From Myxococcota bacterium (GTDB taxonomy: Bacteria > Myxococcota_A > UBA796 > CAJQPC01), in the NCBI GenBank assembly GCA_023150775.1, contig JAKLKE010000008.1, forward strand, positions 1 through 58,922: DNA of 58,922 nt, read 5' to 3'. Made by a program: the position numbers and the translations under genes. Each line of letters opens with the position of its first letter. Within the stretch, counting starts at the first letter, position 1. A model generated the notes under the pieces. The model worked only from the letters and a program-made list of their open reading frames with translations. It did no database searches and had not been told where the DNA came from. Shown one piece after another: positions 26,454 to 35,515 of the stretch.

Positions 26454-27128
26454 ATGAACTTCCGCCCCCTCTTGCTGCTCGCCGCCCTCACCGCCGTCGC
26501 TTTGCCCGCCGTGGACGCCTTCGCGGGCAAAGACAAAGACAAGTCCGGCGAGGCCGCCGAGAGCAAATACCCCGAGATCAAGACCACGGCGGTTGAAGAC
26601 TTCAACCCCGCGTTCACCAAGGCCAAGACGATCCACGACACGCTCCAGGCCACGGAGAACAACCTCACGAAGGTGAACACCTCCCTCGCCGCGGCGCTCA
26701 AGCTCGACCAGACGACCTCTCTGGAGACGGCGCTCACCGAGCTCAAGAACAAGGCCGGCAAGAAGCTCACCGTGGCGATCGAGGGCGGCCGCGTGCCCAA
26801 GGTCAGCGCCCAGGACGCCGTCGTCCCCGAGGTTCAGACGGCCATCGACACCCTGAACACCTCCCTGACTGACCTCGACAAGACCCTGCAAGACGTCGAG
26901 AAGCTCGTCCCCGAGGTCAAGGGCCTCGTCGCCGAGGTGGCGGCCTTCCCCGGGATGATCAACCCCGACATCTTCAAGCGCAACGGCGTCGCCGCCGCCG
27001 ACATCCCCAAGGTCACCAAGCAGATCAACAACAACATCAAGGCGATCAACGCCACCCCCGAGCGCCTCGCCGCCGTGACCGACCTCACCATGGCCACCTT
27101 CGGCCAGGTCAAGGCCGCGTTCCAGTAG
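26454..27128 (+). CDS. secreted helical coiled-coil-like protein, function unknown
   Basis: ATG at 26454 is chosen since GGAG lies 6 bases upstream; the ATG at 26448 overlaps it. The 224-residue product has a Sec signal (LLLLAALTAVALPAVDAFAG), a Lys/Asp-rich linker (KDKDKSGEAAE), then long helices with heptad-like spacing (LQATENNLTKVNTSLAAALK; TLNTSLTDLDKTLQDVEKL) and ends in GQVKAAFQ. It is probably periplasmic. I do not recognise the family. Confidence 0.7.
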   Translation: MNFRPLLLLAALTAVALPAVDAFAGKDKDKSGEAAESKYPEIKTTAVEDFNPAFTKAKTIHDTLQATENNLTKVNTSLAAALKLDQTTSLETALTELKNKAGKKLTVAIEGGRVPKVSAQDAVVPEVQTAIDTLNTSLTDLDKTLQDVEKLVPEVKGLVAEVAAFPGMINPDIFKRNGVAAADIPKVTKQINNNIKAINATPERLAAVTDLTMATFGQVKAAFQ

Positions 27129-27143
27129 CCCCAGGCCGAACCG

Positions 27144-28508
27144 ATGCTCTCGTCGCTGCTCGACGCGCTCCCTCGTCCGCCCGCTGAGGCGCCGCCCCTC
27201 TTGGTGCGCGCCGGGCGGCCTGGGCTGTTGCTGAGCGTGGCGACGGAGCTTCTGGAGCGGTGTTTTGAGGAGGGCGCTCACGCCGAGACCCTCCTCCGCC
27301 GTCGGTTTCGTGAAGATCATCGCCTGGGCAGCAAGGACCGGGCGATCCTCAAGGACGGCCTCTACGCCACCTTACGCCGCCACGAGAGCGCCGCGCTCTT
27401 GCTGCGCCTCGGCGGCTGGGACGGCGCCCGCGCGCCCTTGGCCCTCTGGCTGGCCCAGCTCGTGCGAGAGGGCGGCCTGCCCCCGGCCCTCGCCGCCGAG
27501 ACCTTCGGCGCCCCGATCTTTGAGCCCCTGCGCGACGACCGCGCCAGCCTGCGCGCCTGGGCCGAGTCCACCAAGCCCGACGACCTGACCTTGTTGTCGC
27601 TCATGGGCTCCTTGCCCCGCTGGCTCGCCGCGGCCTGGCTCGACGAGCTGGGCCCCGCCGAGGCCGCCCGCCTCGTCTCCGCCTTGGCCGAGCGCGCGCC
27701 CATCGGCCTGCGCGCCAACCGCCTCAAGACCGACCGCGACCGCGCCCGGGCCGCCTTGGCCGCTGAAGGCATCTCCGCCGAGCTCGGCGCCTTGGCCCCG
27801 GACGCGCTCTTGGTGCGAGAGTCGGCGAACGTGGCCGGGGGCCGCGCCTTCCGCGAGGGCCTGGTCGAGATTCAAGACGAGGGCAGCCAGCTCATCGCCG
27901 CCATGGTGGAGCCCCCGCCCAAGGGGCTCATCGTCGATTTCTGCGCCGGGGCCGGCGGAAAATCCTTGGCCATCGCCCCCAAGCTGCGCGACCGCCAGCG
28001 TCTGTGGGCCTTCGACGTGCGCGCCGAGGCCATCAAACGCGCCCGCCAGCGCGCCGCCCGCGCCGGGACGAAGTTTGTGCGTTTTGACGTCATCCCCGCC
28101 GACGGCCCTCTGCCCGTGGCCCCCGCGAGCGCCGTGCGTGTGCTCGTGGACGCGCCCTGCTCGGGCACAGGCACGCTGCGGCGGCACCCGAGCCTGCGGC
28201 AGCTCCTCACCAACGAAGACCGGGCCGCCCGAAGGGAGGAGCAGCTCGGCATCCTGACCCGCGCCGCGACCTTGGCCGCACCGGGCGGCCGTGTGGTGTA
28301 CGCCACCTGCTCGCTGCTTCGCGCAGAGAACCAGGGCGTCGTCGAGGCCTTCTTGTCGGGGCATCCCGGCTGGCGTCTGTTGCCGCTCCGCGAGCTGTGG
28401 GGCGAGGCCCGGGCCGCCGCGCTGGGGGATGGGGAGTGCCTGGTGCTCACGCCGCACCGACATGGCACAGACGGGTTCTTTGCGGCGGTGTTGGTGGCGC
28501 CGGGGTGA
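27144..28508 (+). CDS. RsmB-type 16S rRNA m5C methyltransferase
   Basis: The 454-residue product has an N-terminal NusB-like helical region (about 1-150) and a C-terminal SAM-dependent RNA (cytosine-5) methyltransferase: VDFCAGAGGKSLAIAPKL (SAM loop), RVLVDAPCSGTGTLRRHP (catalytic motif IV, PC) and VVYATCSLLRAENQGVVEAF (motif VI, TC with the nucleophile Cys). It most likely methylates C967 of 16S rRNA or a nearby position. Start 15 bases after the preceding stop. A C-terminal extension is not seen. Confidence 0.85.
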   Translation: MLSSLLDALPRPPAEAPPLLVRAGRPGLLLSVATELLERCFEEGAHAETLLRRRFREDHRLGSKDRAILKDGLYATLRRHESAALLLRLGGWDGARAPLALWLAQLVREGGLPPALAAETFGAPIFEPLRDDRASLRAWAESTKPDDLTLLSLMGSLPRWLAAAWLDELGPAEAARLVSALAERAPIGLRANRLKTDRDRARAALAAEGISAELGALAPDALLVRESANVAGGRAFREGLVEIQDEGSQLIAAMVEPPPKGLIVDFCAGAGGKSLAIAPKLRDRQRLWAFDVRAEAIKRARQRAARAGTKFVRFDVIPADGPLPVAPASAVRVLVDAPCSGTGTLRRHPSLRQLLTNEDRAARREEQLGILTRAATLAAPGGRVVYATCSLLRAENQGVVEAFLSGHPGWRLLPLRELWGEARAAALGDGECLVLTPHRHGTDGFFAAVLVAPG

Positions 28509-28525
28509 GCCTGCGGCGTCGTCGG

Positions 28526-29000
28526 GCGCTCGGTGGGGACGCGAGGCGGTGAGCGTTGTGGAGCAGACAACGTGCCGGGGCCGGTCCCTGATTGTGTGGG
28601 GTTCGGATTGGCCACGACCGCTTGCACGGGATCGGCGGGGTGGTGGCGCTTCGGGGCGCTCGGTGGGGTCGTGAGGCGGTGAGCGACGTTGGGGCACGGA
28701 GGCGCCGGGGTCGGGCCCTGATTGTGCGGGGTTCGGATCGGCCACGACCGCTCGCCTGGGATCGGCGGGGTGGTGGCGCTTCGGGGCTCTCGGTGGGGTC
28801 GCGAGGCGGTGAGCGTTGTGGCGATACGGACGCGCCGAGGTGGGCCCTGATTGTGCGGGGTCCGGATCGCGCACGACCGCTCGCCTGGGATCGGCGGGGT
28901 GGTGGCGCTTCGGGGCTCTCGGTGGGGTCGCGCGGCGGTGAGCGTTGTGGCGACACGGACGCGCCGGGGTCGGCCCCTGATCGCGCGGTGCTCGGGGTCG
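28526..29000. repeat. tandem array of four ~130-bp repeats in non-coding DNA
   Basis: The motif CGGTGGGG(A/T)C begins at 28531, 28661, 28791 and 28920, so the unit length is 130, 130 and 129. Each unit also carries GGTGAGCG, CTGATTGTG and a GGGATCGGCGGGGTGGTGG block. Because 130 is not a multiple of 3, the reading frame changes from unit to unit, which argues against coding even though long frames stay open on both strands. The whole gap 28509-29256 holds this array, one hairpin and no gene I can support. Confidence 0.8.
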
Positions 29001-29018
29001 CCCTCGCGGGACCGCTCA

Positions 29019-29041
29019 CCAAAATCCATCCCGGATTTTGG
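29019..29041. terminator. perfect stem-loop near the end of the 130-bp repeat region
   Basis: CCAAAATCC (29019-29027) pairs over all 9 bases with GGATTTTGG (29033-29041) around a 5-base loop. The TTTT on either strand is part of the stem. It may be a bidirectional terminator between the plus-strand rRNA methyltransferase and the minus-strand gene at 29257. Confidence 0.45.
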
Positions 29042-29256
29042 CTCGCTGCGCATTCGGGGTCCTCTCGCCCGTCACGGGCTCCGGACCCCTACTGAGCTCC
29101 CGCGAGGACAACCCGCTCACCCCGCACGCGGGGCCGACCCCGGCGCTGGTGGTGGTGCTGCGGGCTCAAGGAGGCGGGGAGGGTGGGCGGCGGACAGGTC
29201 GGGCGGCGGGCACGTCGGGTGGTGGCTCAACTGCTCGCCGCCATGGACGCCCCGGG

Positions 29257-29988
29257 TCAGCCCTCTTCGACGTCCCCGTCGGCGTCGTCACCGTCCGCCG
29301 TCTGTGTCGTGTTCTCGGGCGCCGCCGCGTCTTGGGCGCCGCCGCCCCGGCTGCGGGTGAAGCTCGGCAGGATCGCCGCCGCGCCGGTCTCGCCCAAGAG
29401 CTGCACGACGGAGCGCACGAGCACGCGGTAGCCGTCGCGGAAGTTGTCCTCGGCCTCGGCCAGGGCGGCGGCGGCGGCCTTCCAGGCGCGTTTGGCCTCT
29501 TGTTCGGCGGCGATCCCCGCGCCCAGGGCGGCGTTTGTGGCGAACACCTCCTCCAGCCGCTCCAGGGGCAGGCCGTGGGCGTCGGGCTCGGCCTCGACCC
29601 GGGCGCGCAGGTCCTCCACGAGACTGTATTGTTTGGCGAGGGGCCCGCCGGTCACGTCGGAGAGGCGGGCGACGTTGAGCAGGCGGTGGAACAGCGCCAC
29701 ACCCTCGGCGCCGAGCTTCTTCTCGATGGCGGCCTCAGCGAAGCGCAGCGCGCCATCGGCGGCCTTGTCCAGGGGCTCGAGCTCATCGTAGCGCGCGCGC
29801 CAGAGGCCCTGTTTGGCGCGGTGGGCGGCGCGGGCGTCCACGACCGCCTGGGCGACGACCTGGGCCCAGAGCACCAGGAGCGCGTGGACCTTGGGGTCGG
29901 TCGTGGCCGCCACGAGCAGCGCGAGCACATGGGTGGCGGCGAGGTGGGTCTGGGTGCGGTTGCCGGGGAAGAGGGTCGTGGTGATCAT
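29257..29988 (-). CDS. hypothetical helical protein
   Basis: I start at ATG 29988 (GGAG 9 bases upstream). The 243-residue product has no signal peptide. It is Ala-rich and helical (ATHVLALLVAATTDPKVHAL; LVLWAQVVAQAVVDARAAHR; AAIEKKLGAEGVALFHRLLN) and ends with an acidic tail (TADGDDADGDVEEG). I do not recognise the family. It is flanked by tandem repeats on both sides and has no gene partner. Confidence 0.65.
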   Translation of the reverse strand: MITTTLFPGNRTQTHLAATHVLALLVAATTDPKVHALLVLWAQVVAQAVVDARAAHRAKQGLWRARYDELEPLDKAADGALRFAEAAIEKKLGAEGVALFHRLLNVARLSDVTGGPLAKQYSLVEDLRARVEAEPDAHGLPLERLEEVFATNAALGAGIAAEQEAKRAWKAAAAALAEAEDNFRDGYRVLVRSVVQLLGETGAAAILPSFTRSRGGGAQDAAAPENTTQTADGDDADGDVEEG

Positions 29989-30093
29989 CTCGCGGTCGCT
30001 CCATTTGTTAGGATGGCTTGCCTCGCGGGATTCCCCCCGCCAAGACCCAAATAGGGTGCCACGACTTTTTTGCCTCCGCAAGCGCCACGCGAG

Positions 30094-30471
30094 GTGGTTC
30101 GCCGGACGTTCGGCGAGGGGGCTCGCCGTGGTGAGGTGGGTCGCCCGACGTTCGGCGAGGGGCCTGGACGTGGCGAGGTGGTTCGGCCGACGTTCGGCGA
30201 GGGGGCTCGCCGTGGTGAGGTGGTTCGGCCGACGTTCGGCGAGGGTGCTCGCCGTGGTGAGGTGGGTCGGCCGACGTTCGGCGAGGGTGCTCGCCGTGGT
30301 GAGGTGGTTCGGCCGACGTTCGGCGAGGGGGCTCGCCGTGGCGAGGTGGTTCGGCCGACGTTCGGCGAGGGTGCTCGCCGTGGTGAGGTGGTTCGGCCGA
30401 CGTTCGGCGAGGGTGCTCGCCGTGGTGAGGTGGTTCGGCCGACGTTCGGCGAGGGGGCTCGCCGTGGTGAG
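30094..30471. repeat. tandem array of nine 42-bp repeats
   Basis: Nine units of exactly 42 bp start at 30094 with GTGGTTCGGCCGACGTTCGG, followed by a half that contains GGCGAG and CTCGCC inverted arms; a degenerate tenth unit follows at 30472. Units differ at a few positions (GGGGG/GGGTG, TGAG/CGAG). The array would read as a 14-residue repeat (VVRPTFGEGARRGE) on the plus strand, and the minus strand is open too. With no RBS or recognisable start domain I regard it as non-coding. The gap 29989-30523 otherwise holds only a T6 run at 30066. Confidence 0.85.
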
Positions 30472-30523
30472 CTGGGTCGCCTGAGCTTGGTCGAGCCCGG
30501 TCGCCTGAGCATTAGCCTGCCCC

Positions 30524-32965
30524 TCAAATCACGCTCAACAGCTCCTCCTCGCTCATCCGGCGCTGGGTCTCGCCGCTCTGGGGCACGATCAGGGTGAAGG
30601 TGAACTCCACCGCGGCCATGCCGCCGGGCTCTAGGACGATGTCCCAGCTCACGGTGTGGTCGCTGGCGTTGTGCAGGGCCTCGGCGGGCACGCTGGCGCT
30701 GGCGCCGGAGAGCAGCACCTGCACGCCGTTGTCGTCGGGGGTCGGGAGCTGCTCGATGAGGCGCAGGGTCACGCGGTCGCGGCGGCGGCTGGCGATCATC
30801 GTGCGGTAGTGGAAGAGGTGGGAGACGAGGCCCGGGGCGGGGCTCGCCTCGCGGCGCTCGCGCTCGACGAGGCTGCGCTGGCAGAAGACGCGCAGGTCGG
30901 GACCCAAGCCCACCTCGACGGGGTGGCCGGGGGTGGTGGCCATCAGGCGGCCGCTGCCGAGGTAGTGGTTGCCCAAGAAGCTGGAGACGGGGCCCTCGGG
31001 GAGCTGGCGCGGGGCGGTCCAGGGGGCCACGGCGCGGCGGAAGGCCCGGGCGTCGATGCGTGGGGCGCAGACCAGACGCTCTTCAGCGCTGAGCAGATCG
31101 ACGTGCAGGGTGACGCGCTCGTCCTCGCCCGAGGCGATGGTGCAGGGGGCGTTCGCCTCGTGCAGGTTGGGGTCGGAGGTGTCTTCGTCTTCGGCGAAGA
31201 TGGCGGTGAGGCTGGCGCTGGCGTTCGCGCGCAGCAGCTCGGCGAGCTCCGGGCCCGAGCCCAAGGCCCAGGGGCGCAGAGGCGGCGGGTCGGCGGAGCG
31301 TTTGTCGGCGGCGGTGGAGAGCCGCACCCGCACGCTGGGCCAGTCCTCGCCGGTCTCCTGGGAGACGAGGGCGTGGGTGGTCAGCTCCAGCTTGTTCGAG
31401 GACTCCAAGAAGCGGGCGGTGTAGGTGGGGCTCCAGCGGGCGCCGACCATGGTGTAGTGCAAGGCCAGCTCAATGGGGCCCGGGGCGCGCACGTCGAGCT
31501 CGACCTCGACGGTCACGCCGTCGGCGGGGGGGCGCTCTAGCTTACGGAGGGCGGCGCTGAGCTTGTCGTCTAAGGCGGCGGCGGCCTGCACACGCTGGCT
31601 CAGGGCCTCGTCAAGCTCACGCTCGCTGAGGCGGATGCGGTCGAGGCGGGCGCGGACGAGGGCGATGGCGCCGCCCTCCTCGTCGTCTTCAGCGGGGCGG
31701 GTGATGGCCTGCTGGGAGAGGTTGAGGCGGCGGCGCAGGAGGTCCTCGACCTGCAAGATGAGGTCTTGGGCGGACTGCACGAGCGCGAGGGCCTCGCGGC
31801 GGAGCTGATCGCGGTCTTCAGCCTCGGCCTGGGCGTCGCTGACGACGCGGAGGTCCACCACCCGGGCGCGACCGGCGCGCAGCTCGGCGGAGAGGCCTTC
31901 AGCGCTGAGGTTTGGGGCGAGGCTGCGGAACTGCACGGCGACGCGGCCGGGGTTTCGCTCGACCTGGCGGATGCGCGTGACCCGGGCGTGGTCGGCGTAG
32001 ACGATGACCTCGGTGATCGTCGAGTTTGGGCGGCGGGCCCGGGAGGCGCTGCGGTGGGCCTCGGCGGCGCGCTCGATGCGGGCGAGGGCCTCCTCCGGGG
32101 GCATGGCGAGGCGAAGGCGGGCGCGGGCCTCTTTGTGCAGGTCTTGAGGCTGGAGCTGCTCGGCGTAGATCTCGACGACGAGGTGGGCGAAGGCGCGCTC
32201 GTTGCGGCGCAGCGTGAGCACCCGGGCGCCGCCTTGCACCTCGGCCTGCACGCTGTACTCGGCGGGGAGGTCGTCGCGGAGGCGCTGCTCGACGCCCCCA
32301 TCGGCGGAGGGGCGCAGCTCGACGAGGGCGGGCTCTAACAGCTCAGGATCGGAGAAGGAGTCGAGCCAGTGGCTGCCGAGGCGGAAGGCGCGCTGGTCAT
32401 CAAAGAGGCGGCCGACCTTGCGGTAGCCCGCGGAGACGTCGGGCAGGTGCAGGTGCACCGTGGCGAGGGGCCGCGAGCGGGAGGACGGGCCGCCGTAGAT
32501 GTGCGGGGCGAGGCCGGTGATGAACTCGCCGTCGGGCAGGCCGTAAGACTGGCGGTTGACGTCGCCGGAGCCGTCGGCGACGAGGCGCACGCGCAGGCGG
32601 CGCTCGGGCAAGGAAGGGTCGGCGGCGCGTAGGGCCTGGTAGCGGTCGTGCGCGAGCGTCTGCAGGCGGGTGAGCCAAGGGGCGCCGCTGGCGCTGGTGG
32701 CGGCGACGAAGTCCCCGTGAGAGAGCACGAGCAGCACGTCGGTGAAGGGGGCCATCGGCTCGGCGAGGATGTGGCGCTCTAAGCCGTCGTGCTCCCCCGA
32801 GCGCCAGATGACGCCGGGGTCGGCGACGAGGTCCCCCGTGGCCTTGTGCTGGCGCAGCGAGGCGCCGGGGTAACCGATGAGATCAACGACGGCGGGGCGG
32901 CGGTGCTCCTCGGTGGAGGGGTCGTCTCCTTGAAACAGCCGCGTCAACCAGCGTGGGCCGGGCAT
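30524..32965 (-). CDS. MuiA-family protein (DUF4140/DUF4139) with an unusual N-terminal region
   Basis: The 813-residue product carries a DUF4140 domain from about residue 313 (ITEVIVYADHARVTRIRQVE, VAVQFRSLAPNLSAEGLSAE), a helical coiled-coil-like stretch, then DUF4139 (IELALHYTMVGARWSPTYTA through VSWDIVLEPGGMAAVEFTFT), as in MuiA, named for inhibition of mucoidy. The first ~310 residues (VVDLIGYPGASLRQHKATGD; PFTDVLLVLSHGDFVAATSA) are not part of known MuiA and I cannot name them. No signal peptide is seen, whereas many MuiA proteins are exported. GAGG lies upstream of the ATG. Confidence 0.8.
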   Translation of the reverse strand: MPGPRWLTRLFQGDDPSTEEHRRPAVVDLIGYPGASLRQHKATGDLVADPGVIWRSGEHDGLERHILAEPMAPFTDVLLVLSHGDFVAATSASGAPWLTRLQTLAHDRYQALRAADPSLPERRLRVRLVADGSGDVNRQSYGLPDGEFITGLAPHIYGGPSSRSRPLATVHLHLPDVSAGYRKVGRLFDDQRAFRLGSHWLDSFSDPELLEPALVELRPSADGGVEQRLRDDLPAEYSVQAEVQGGARVLTLRRNERAFAHLVVEIYAEQLQPQDLHKEARARLRLAMPPEEALARIERAAEAHRSASRARRPNSTITEVIVYADHARVTRIRQVERNPGRVAVQFRSLAPNLSAEGLSAELRAGRARVVDLRVVSDAQAEAEDRDQLRREALALVQSAQDLILQVEDLLRRRLNLSQQAITRPAEDDEEGGAIALVRARLDRIRLSERELDEALSQRVQAAAALDDKLSAALRKLERPPADGVTVEVELDVRAPGPIELALHYTMVGARWSPTYTARFLESSNKLELTTHALVSQETGEDWPSVRVRLSTAADKRSADPPPLRPWALGSGPELAELLRANASASLTAIFAEDEDTSDPNLHEANAPCTIASGEDERVTLHVDLLSAEERLVCAPRIDARAFRRAVAPWTAPRQLPEGPVSSFLGNHYLGSGRLMATTPGHPVEVGLGPDLRVFCQRSLVERERREASPAPGLVSHLFHYRTMIASRRRDRVTLRLIEQLPTPDDNGVQVLLSGASASVPAEALHNASDHTVSWDIVLEPGGMAAVEFTFTLIVPQSGETQRRMSEEELLSVI

Positions 32966-32971
32966 GGATCC

Positions 32972-33751
32972 TCAGAAGCGGGCGGAGAGGGTGAGGCTCG
33001 ACGGCGAGACCGAGAGGCTCACGGCCTCGGTTTGGATGCCGAACATACCCCACCCCAAACCACCGACCACGAGCACAGCCCCGGTGATAAGGCTGACGTC
33101 AGCGATGAGCGCGCTCCGCTTGGCCGAGTCCAGGTACGGCGCGGCGGTGTCGGGGCACAGGGGGCCCTCGCCCACACACAGCGCCTCGGCCTCGGCCCCG
33201 GCGCTCAAGGAGCGCGCGCCGAACACCGCGCCGACGCCCACCCCGGCCACCCCGGCGCCCATCAGCACGAAGGGCAGCGGCGAGCGGCCTGGGGCCTCGG
33301 CGACGGTGGGCGCAGGCGTGGGCGTGGGCGTGGGCGTCGGCGTCGGCGTCGGGGTGGGCGTCGCGGCGGCGGCGGCGGCGGCCTCGTCGCGGCGGCGCTC
33401 CAGGTTCTGCATCCGGCGGTCGAGGGACTCGCGCTCTTCAGCCTTGGCGAAGGCCCGGTAGCGGCTCAAGGCGTCGATGGCCTCGTCGTAGCGGCCCAGG
33501 CGCTCATAGGCGTTGGCGATGTTGAACAAGAGGACCGGGCGGCTAGAGAGGCGGTAAGCCTCCTCCCAGGCCAAGATCGCCTCCTCATAGCGGCCCTCTT
33601 CGTAGAGCGCGGCGCCGTTCTCGTAGAGCTCCTTGGCTCGGGCCTCGGTGGTGGCGTCTTGGGCCAGCGCCTCGGGGGCGACGGCGGCGAGCAGGGTGAG
33701 GAGGCAGAGCGCACGAAAGACGGCGCGGGGCGAGGAGGGGGCGGTGGACAT
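32972..33751 (-). CDS. periplasmic TPR protein with Thr-Pro linker and C-terminal membrane helices
   Basis: The 259-residue product has a Sec signal (LCLLTLLAAVAPEALAQD), about three TPR units (YENGAALYEEGRYEEAILAW; LFNIANAYERLGRYDEAIDA), a (TP)n linker encoded by GTGGGC/GTCGGC repeats, then two hydrophobic helices (LPFVLMGAGVAGVGVGAVFG and VSLITGAVLVVGGLGWGMFG). This architecture is common next to kinases in myxobacteria. It is 6 bases from the kinase gene upstream, so likely one operon. Probably a scaffold. Confidence 0.8.
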   Translation of the reverse strand: MSTAPSSPRAVFRALCLLTLLAAVAPEALAQDATTEARAKELYENGAALYEEGRYEEAILAWEEAYRLSSRPVLLFNIANAYERLGRYDEAIDALSRYRAFAKAEERESLDRRMQNLERRRDEAAAAAAATPTPTPTPTPTPTPTPAPTVAEAPGRSPLPFVLMGAGVAGVGVGAVFGARSLSAGAEAEALCVGEGPLCPDTAAPYLDSAKRSALIADVSLITGAVLVVGGLGWGMFGIQTEAVSLSVSPSSLTLSARF

Positions 33752-33757
33752 CGGGGC

Positions 33758-35311
33758 TCAGTCCTTCCAGGGGTCTTTGAGGTCGGAGTTGGGCTTGGCC
33801 CAGCCCTCTTCGCCAGGCTTGGGCTCGGGCTTGGGCTCGGGCGTCGGGACCGGCGCGGGGGTGGTGTCGACGATGATCGGCGGCGCGGTGGGGCTCGGCG
33901 TGTTGGCCGGTGGCGGCGGCTTTGGCGCGTCAGGGGGCGGTCTCGTCTTGGACACGGGCGCTCCTGCGGGGGCGGCCTCGGGGGCGGCCTCGCTGGGGGT
34001 GGGCTCTGCGTCGGGGCTCGGCGGAGGCGTGACGGCCGGGGCGTCGGGGGCGTCGGGGCCGAGGTCTGCGGCGGCCTCTCCGGTGGCGCCTTCGCCCTTG
34101 AGCCGCCACACCAGGCCCACGGCGAGCAGGCCGAAGAGCAGGCCGATGAGCGCCACGACCCCCCAGACCGCCGGGCCGGGGCCTCGGGAGCGCTCGCGCG
34201 GGCGCTTGGCCGGGGCGCTGCCCGTGGTGTTCAGCGTGACCGTCGCGGCGGCGGCGGGGGCCTGCACCTGAATGCTGCGGGTGGGGCCCGAGGCGCCCGT
34301 GGGGCTCATGCTCACGCCCCGGGCGCTGAGCTGCTCCTCAAACTCCGGCGGCAGGCGCACCCGGCCCGCGTCGTCGAGCTCCATGACCAGGTTCGGCAAG
34401 GCGCCGCGCAGCTCAAGATCCGCGGCGCGTAAGGCCCGGGCGAGCTCCTTCACCGAGGCGAAGCGGCGCGCGGGATCTTTCTGGAGGCAGGTGCGGGTGA
34501 TCCACTCCAGGCTCGCGGGGAGGTCGAGCTCGGGGTTCACCTCAGCGAAGGGCGGCGGCGGCACGTTGAGGTGGCAGTTCATCAGGGCCAAGGCGCTCTC
34601 TTGGCGGAACGGCTTACGCCCGGTGAAGGCCGAGAACAAGGTGACGCCGAGGGAGTAGATGTCGCTGCGCCCGTCGAGCTGGCTCTGGAGGATCTGCTCG
34701 GGGCTCATGTACATCGGCGAGCCCAAGATCACCCCGGCCTGGGTGGCCTCGGTGGCGGCCTCGACGCCGATGTCTTTCACGAGGCCGAAGTCCAAGATGT
34801 TGACGAACTCGCGGCCGTCGGCGTGTTTGGTGAGGATGATGTTCGAGGGCTTCAGGTCGCGGTGCACGAGGCCGAGGCCGTGGGCTTCAGCGAGGCTGCC
34901 GCAGATCTGCAGCGTCAGCTCGATCACCCGCCAGGGCTCCAGAGGCGCGTCCGAGGTCAACACCTGGCGCAGGGTCAGGCCCTCCAGAAGCTCCATGGCG
35001 ATGAAGAAGATCCCGTCTTCGGTCTTGCCATAATCGAAGATCCGCACGGTGTTCGGGTGCGTGAGCTTGGCGCAGATGGCCGCCTCGCGGAAGAAGCGCT
35101 GGCGGAAGCTCTCGGCCTCATCCCCCTCACGCTGCCCGATCTCCAGCACCTTGAGCGCGATGGGGCGGCCAAGGGGCTGCTGCTCGGCCTTGTAGACCCG
35201 GCCCATGCCCCCGCGGGCGAGCTCAGAGAGGATGCGGTAGCGCCCGTCGAGCACACGCCCGATGAGGGACGGTCCCAGACTCGGCGGCCCGCTCGGCTCC
35301 TTGAGATCCAT
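33758..35311 (-). CDS. transmembrane Ser/Thr protein kinase (PknB-type)
   Basis: The 517-residue product has an intact Hanks kinase domain at about 17-290: YRILSELARGGMGRVYKAEQ, IALKVLE (catalytic Lys), VHRDLKPSNIIL, ILDFGLVKD and SPMYMSPEQIL. One TM helix follows near residue 385 (VWGVVALIGLLFGLLAVGLV), then about 110 Pro/Ala/Glu-rich residues outside the membrane without a recognised sensor domain. It probably phosphorylates partners in response to an envelope signal. GAGGAG precedes the ATG. Likely in an operon with the TPR protein and the MuiA-like gene. Confidence 0.93.
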   Translation of the reverse strand: MDLKEPSGPPSLGPSLIGRVLDGRYRILSELARGGMGRVYKAEQQPLGRPIALKVLEIGQREGDEAESFRQRFFREAAICAKLTHPNTVRIFDYGKTEDGIFFIAMELLEGLTLRQVLTSDAPLEPWRVIELTLQICGSLAEAHGLGLVHRDLKPSNIILTKHADGREFVNILDFGLVKDIGVEAATEATQAGVILGSPMYMSPEQILQSQLDGRSDIYSLGVTLFSAFTGRKPFRQESALALMNCHLNVPPPPFAEVNPELDLPASLEWITRTCLQKDPARRFASVKELARALRAADLELRGALPNLVMELDDAGRVRLPPEFEEQLSARGVSMSPTGASGPTRSIQVQAPAAAATVTLNTTGSAPAKRPRERSRGPGPAVWGVVALIGLLFGLLAVGLVWRLKGEGATGEAAADLGPDAPDAPAVTPPPSPDAEPTPSEAAPEAAPAGAPVSKTRPPPDAPKPPPPANTPSPTAPPIIVDTTPAPVPTPEPKPEPKPGEEGWAKPNSDLKDPWKD

Positions 35312-35515
35312 CCCGGCTCCTCGATGGGGTCATTTTGAGTGAACGACAAGGATAGCGCAGCGCGGGCCTGAAGTTGAGCCCTCGCTCAGCCTTGTGCTTG
35401 AACCCTCCTGAGAGGCCCCGCTTGTGCTACGCTTCTCCGCTGGCCTCAGCCTCGTGGGTGAGGTCTCCCCAACCATCGCGCCCCCTCCCGCCCGGGGGCG
35501 CGCGGAGGTGCTCCG

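Noticed and set aside
27872-29053. 393-codon minus-strand frame with RSPPRDPTE-like repeats
   Set aside because: The repeats follow the 130-bp DNA units, shift frame from copy to copy, and the frame starts inside the antisense of the rRNA methyltransferase.
30094-30471. CRISPR array
   Set aside because: The units follow one another without unique spacers and no cas gene is present.
30070-30597. Possible repeat protein on the plus strand over the 42-bp array
   Set aside because: No RBS, no start domain, both strands open, and the 3' end runs into the antisense of the MuiA-like gene. Kept only as an open question.
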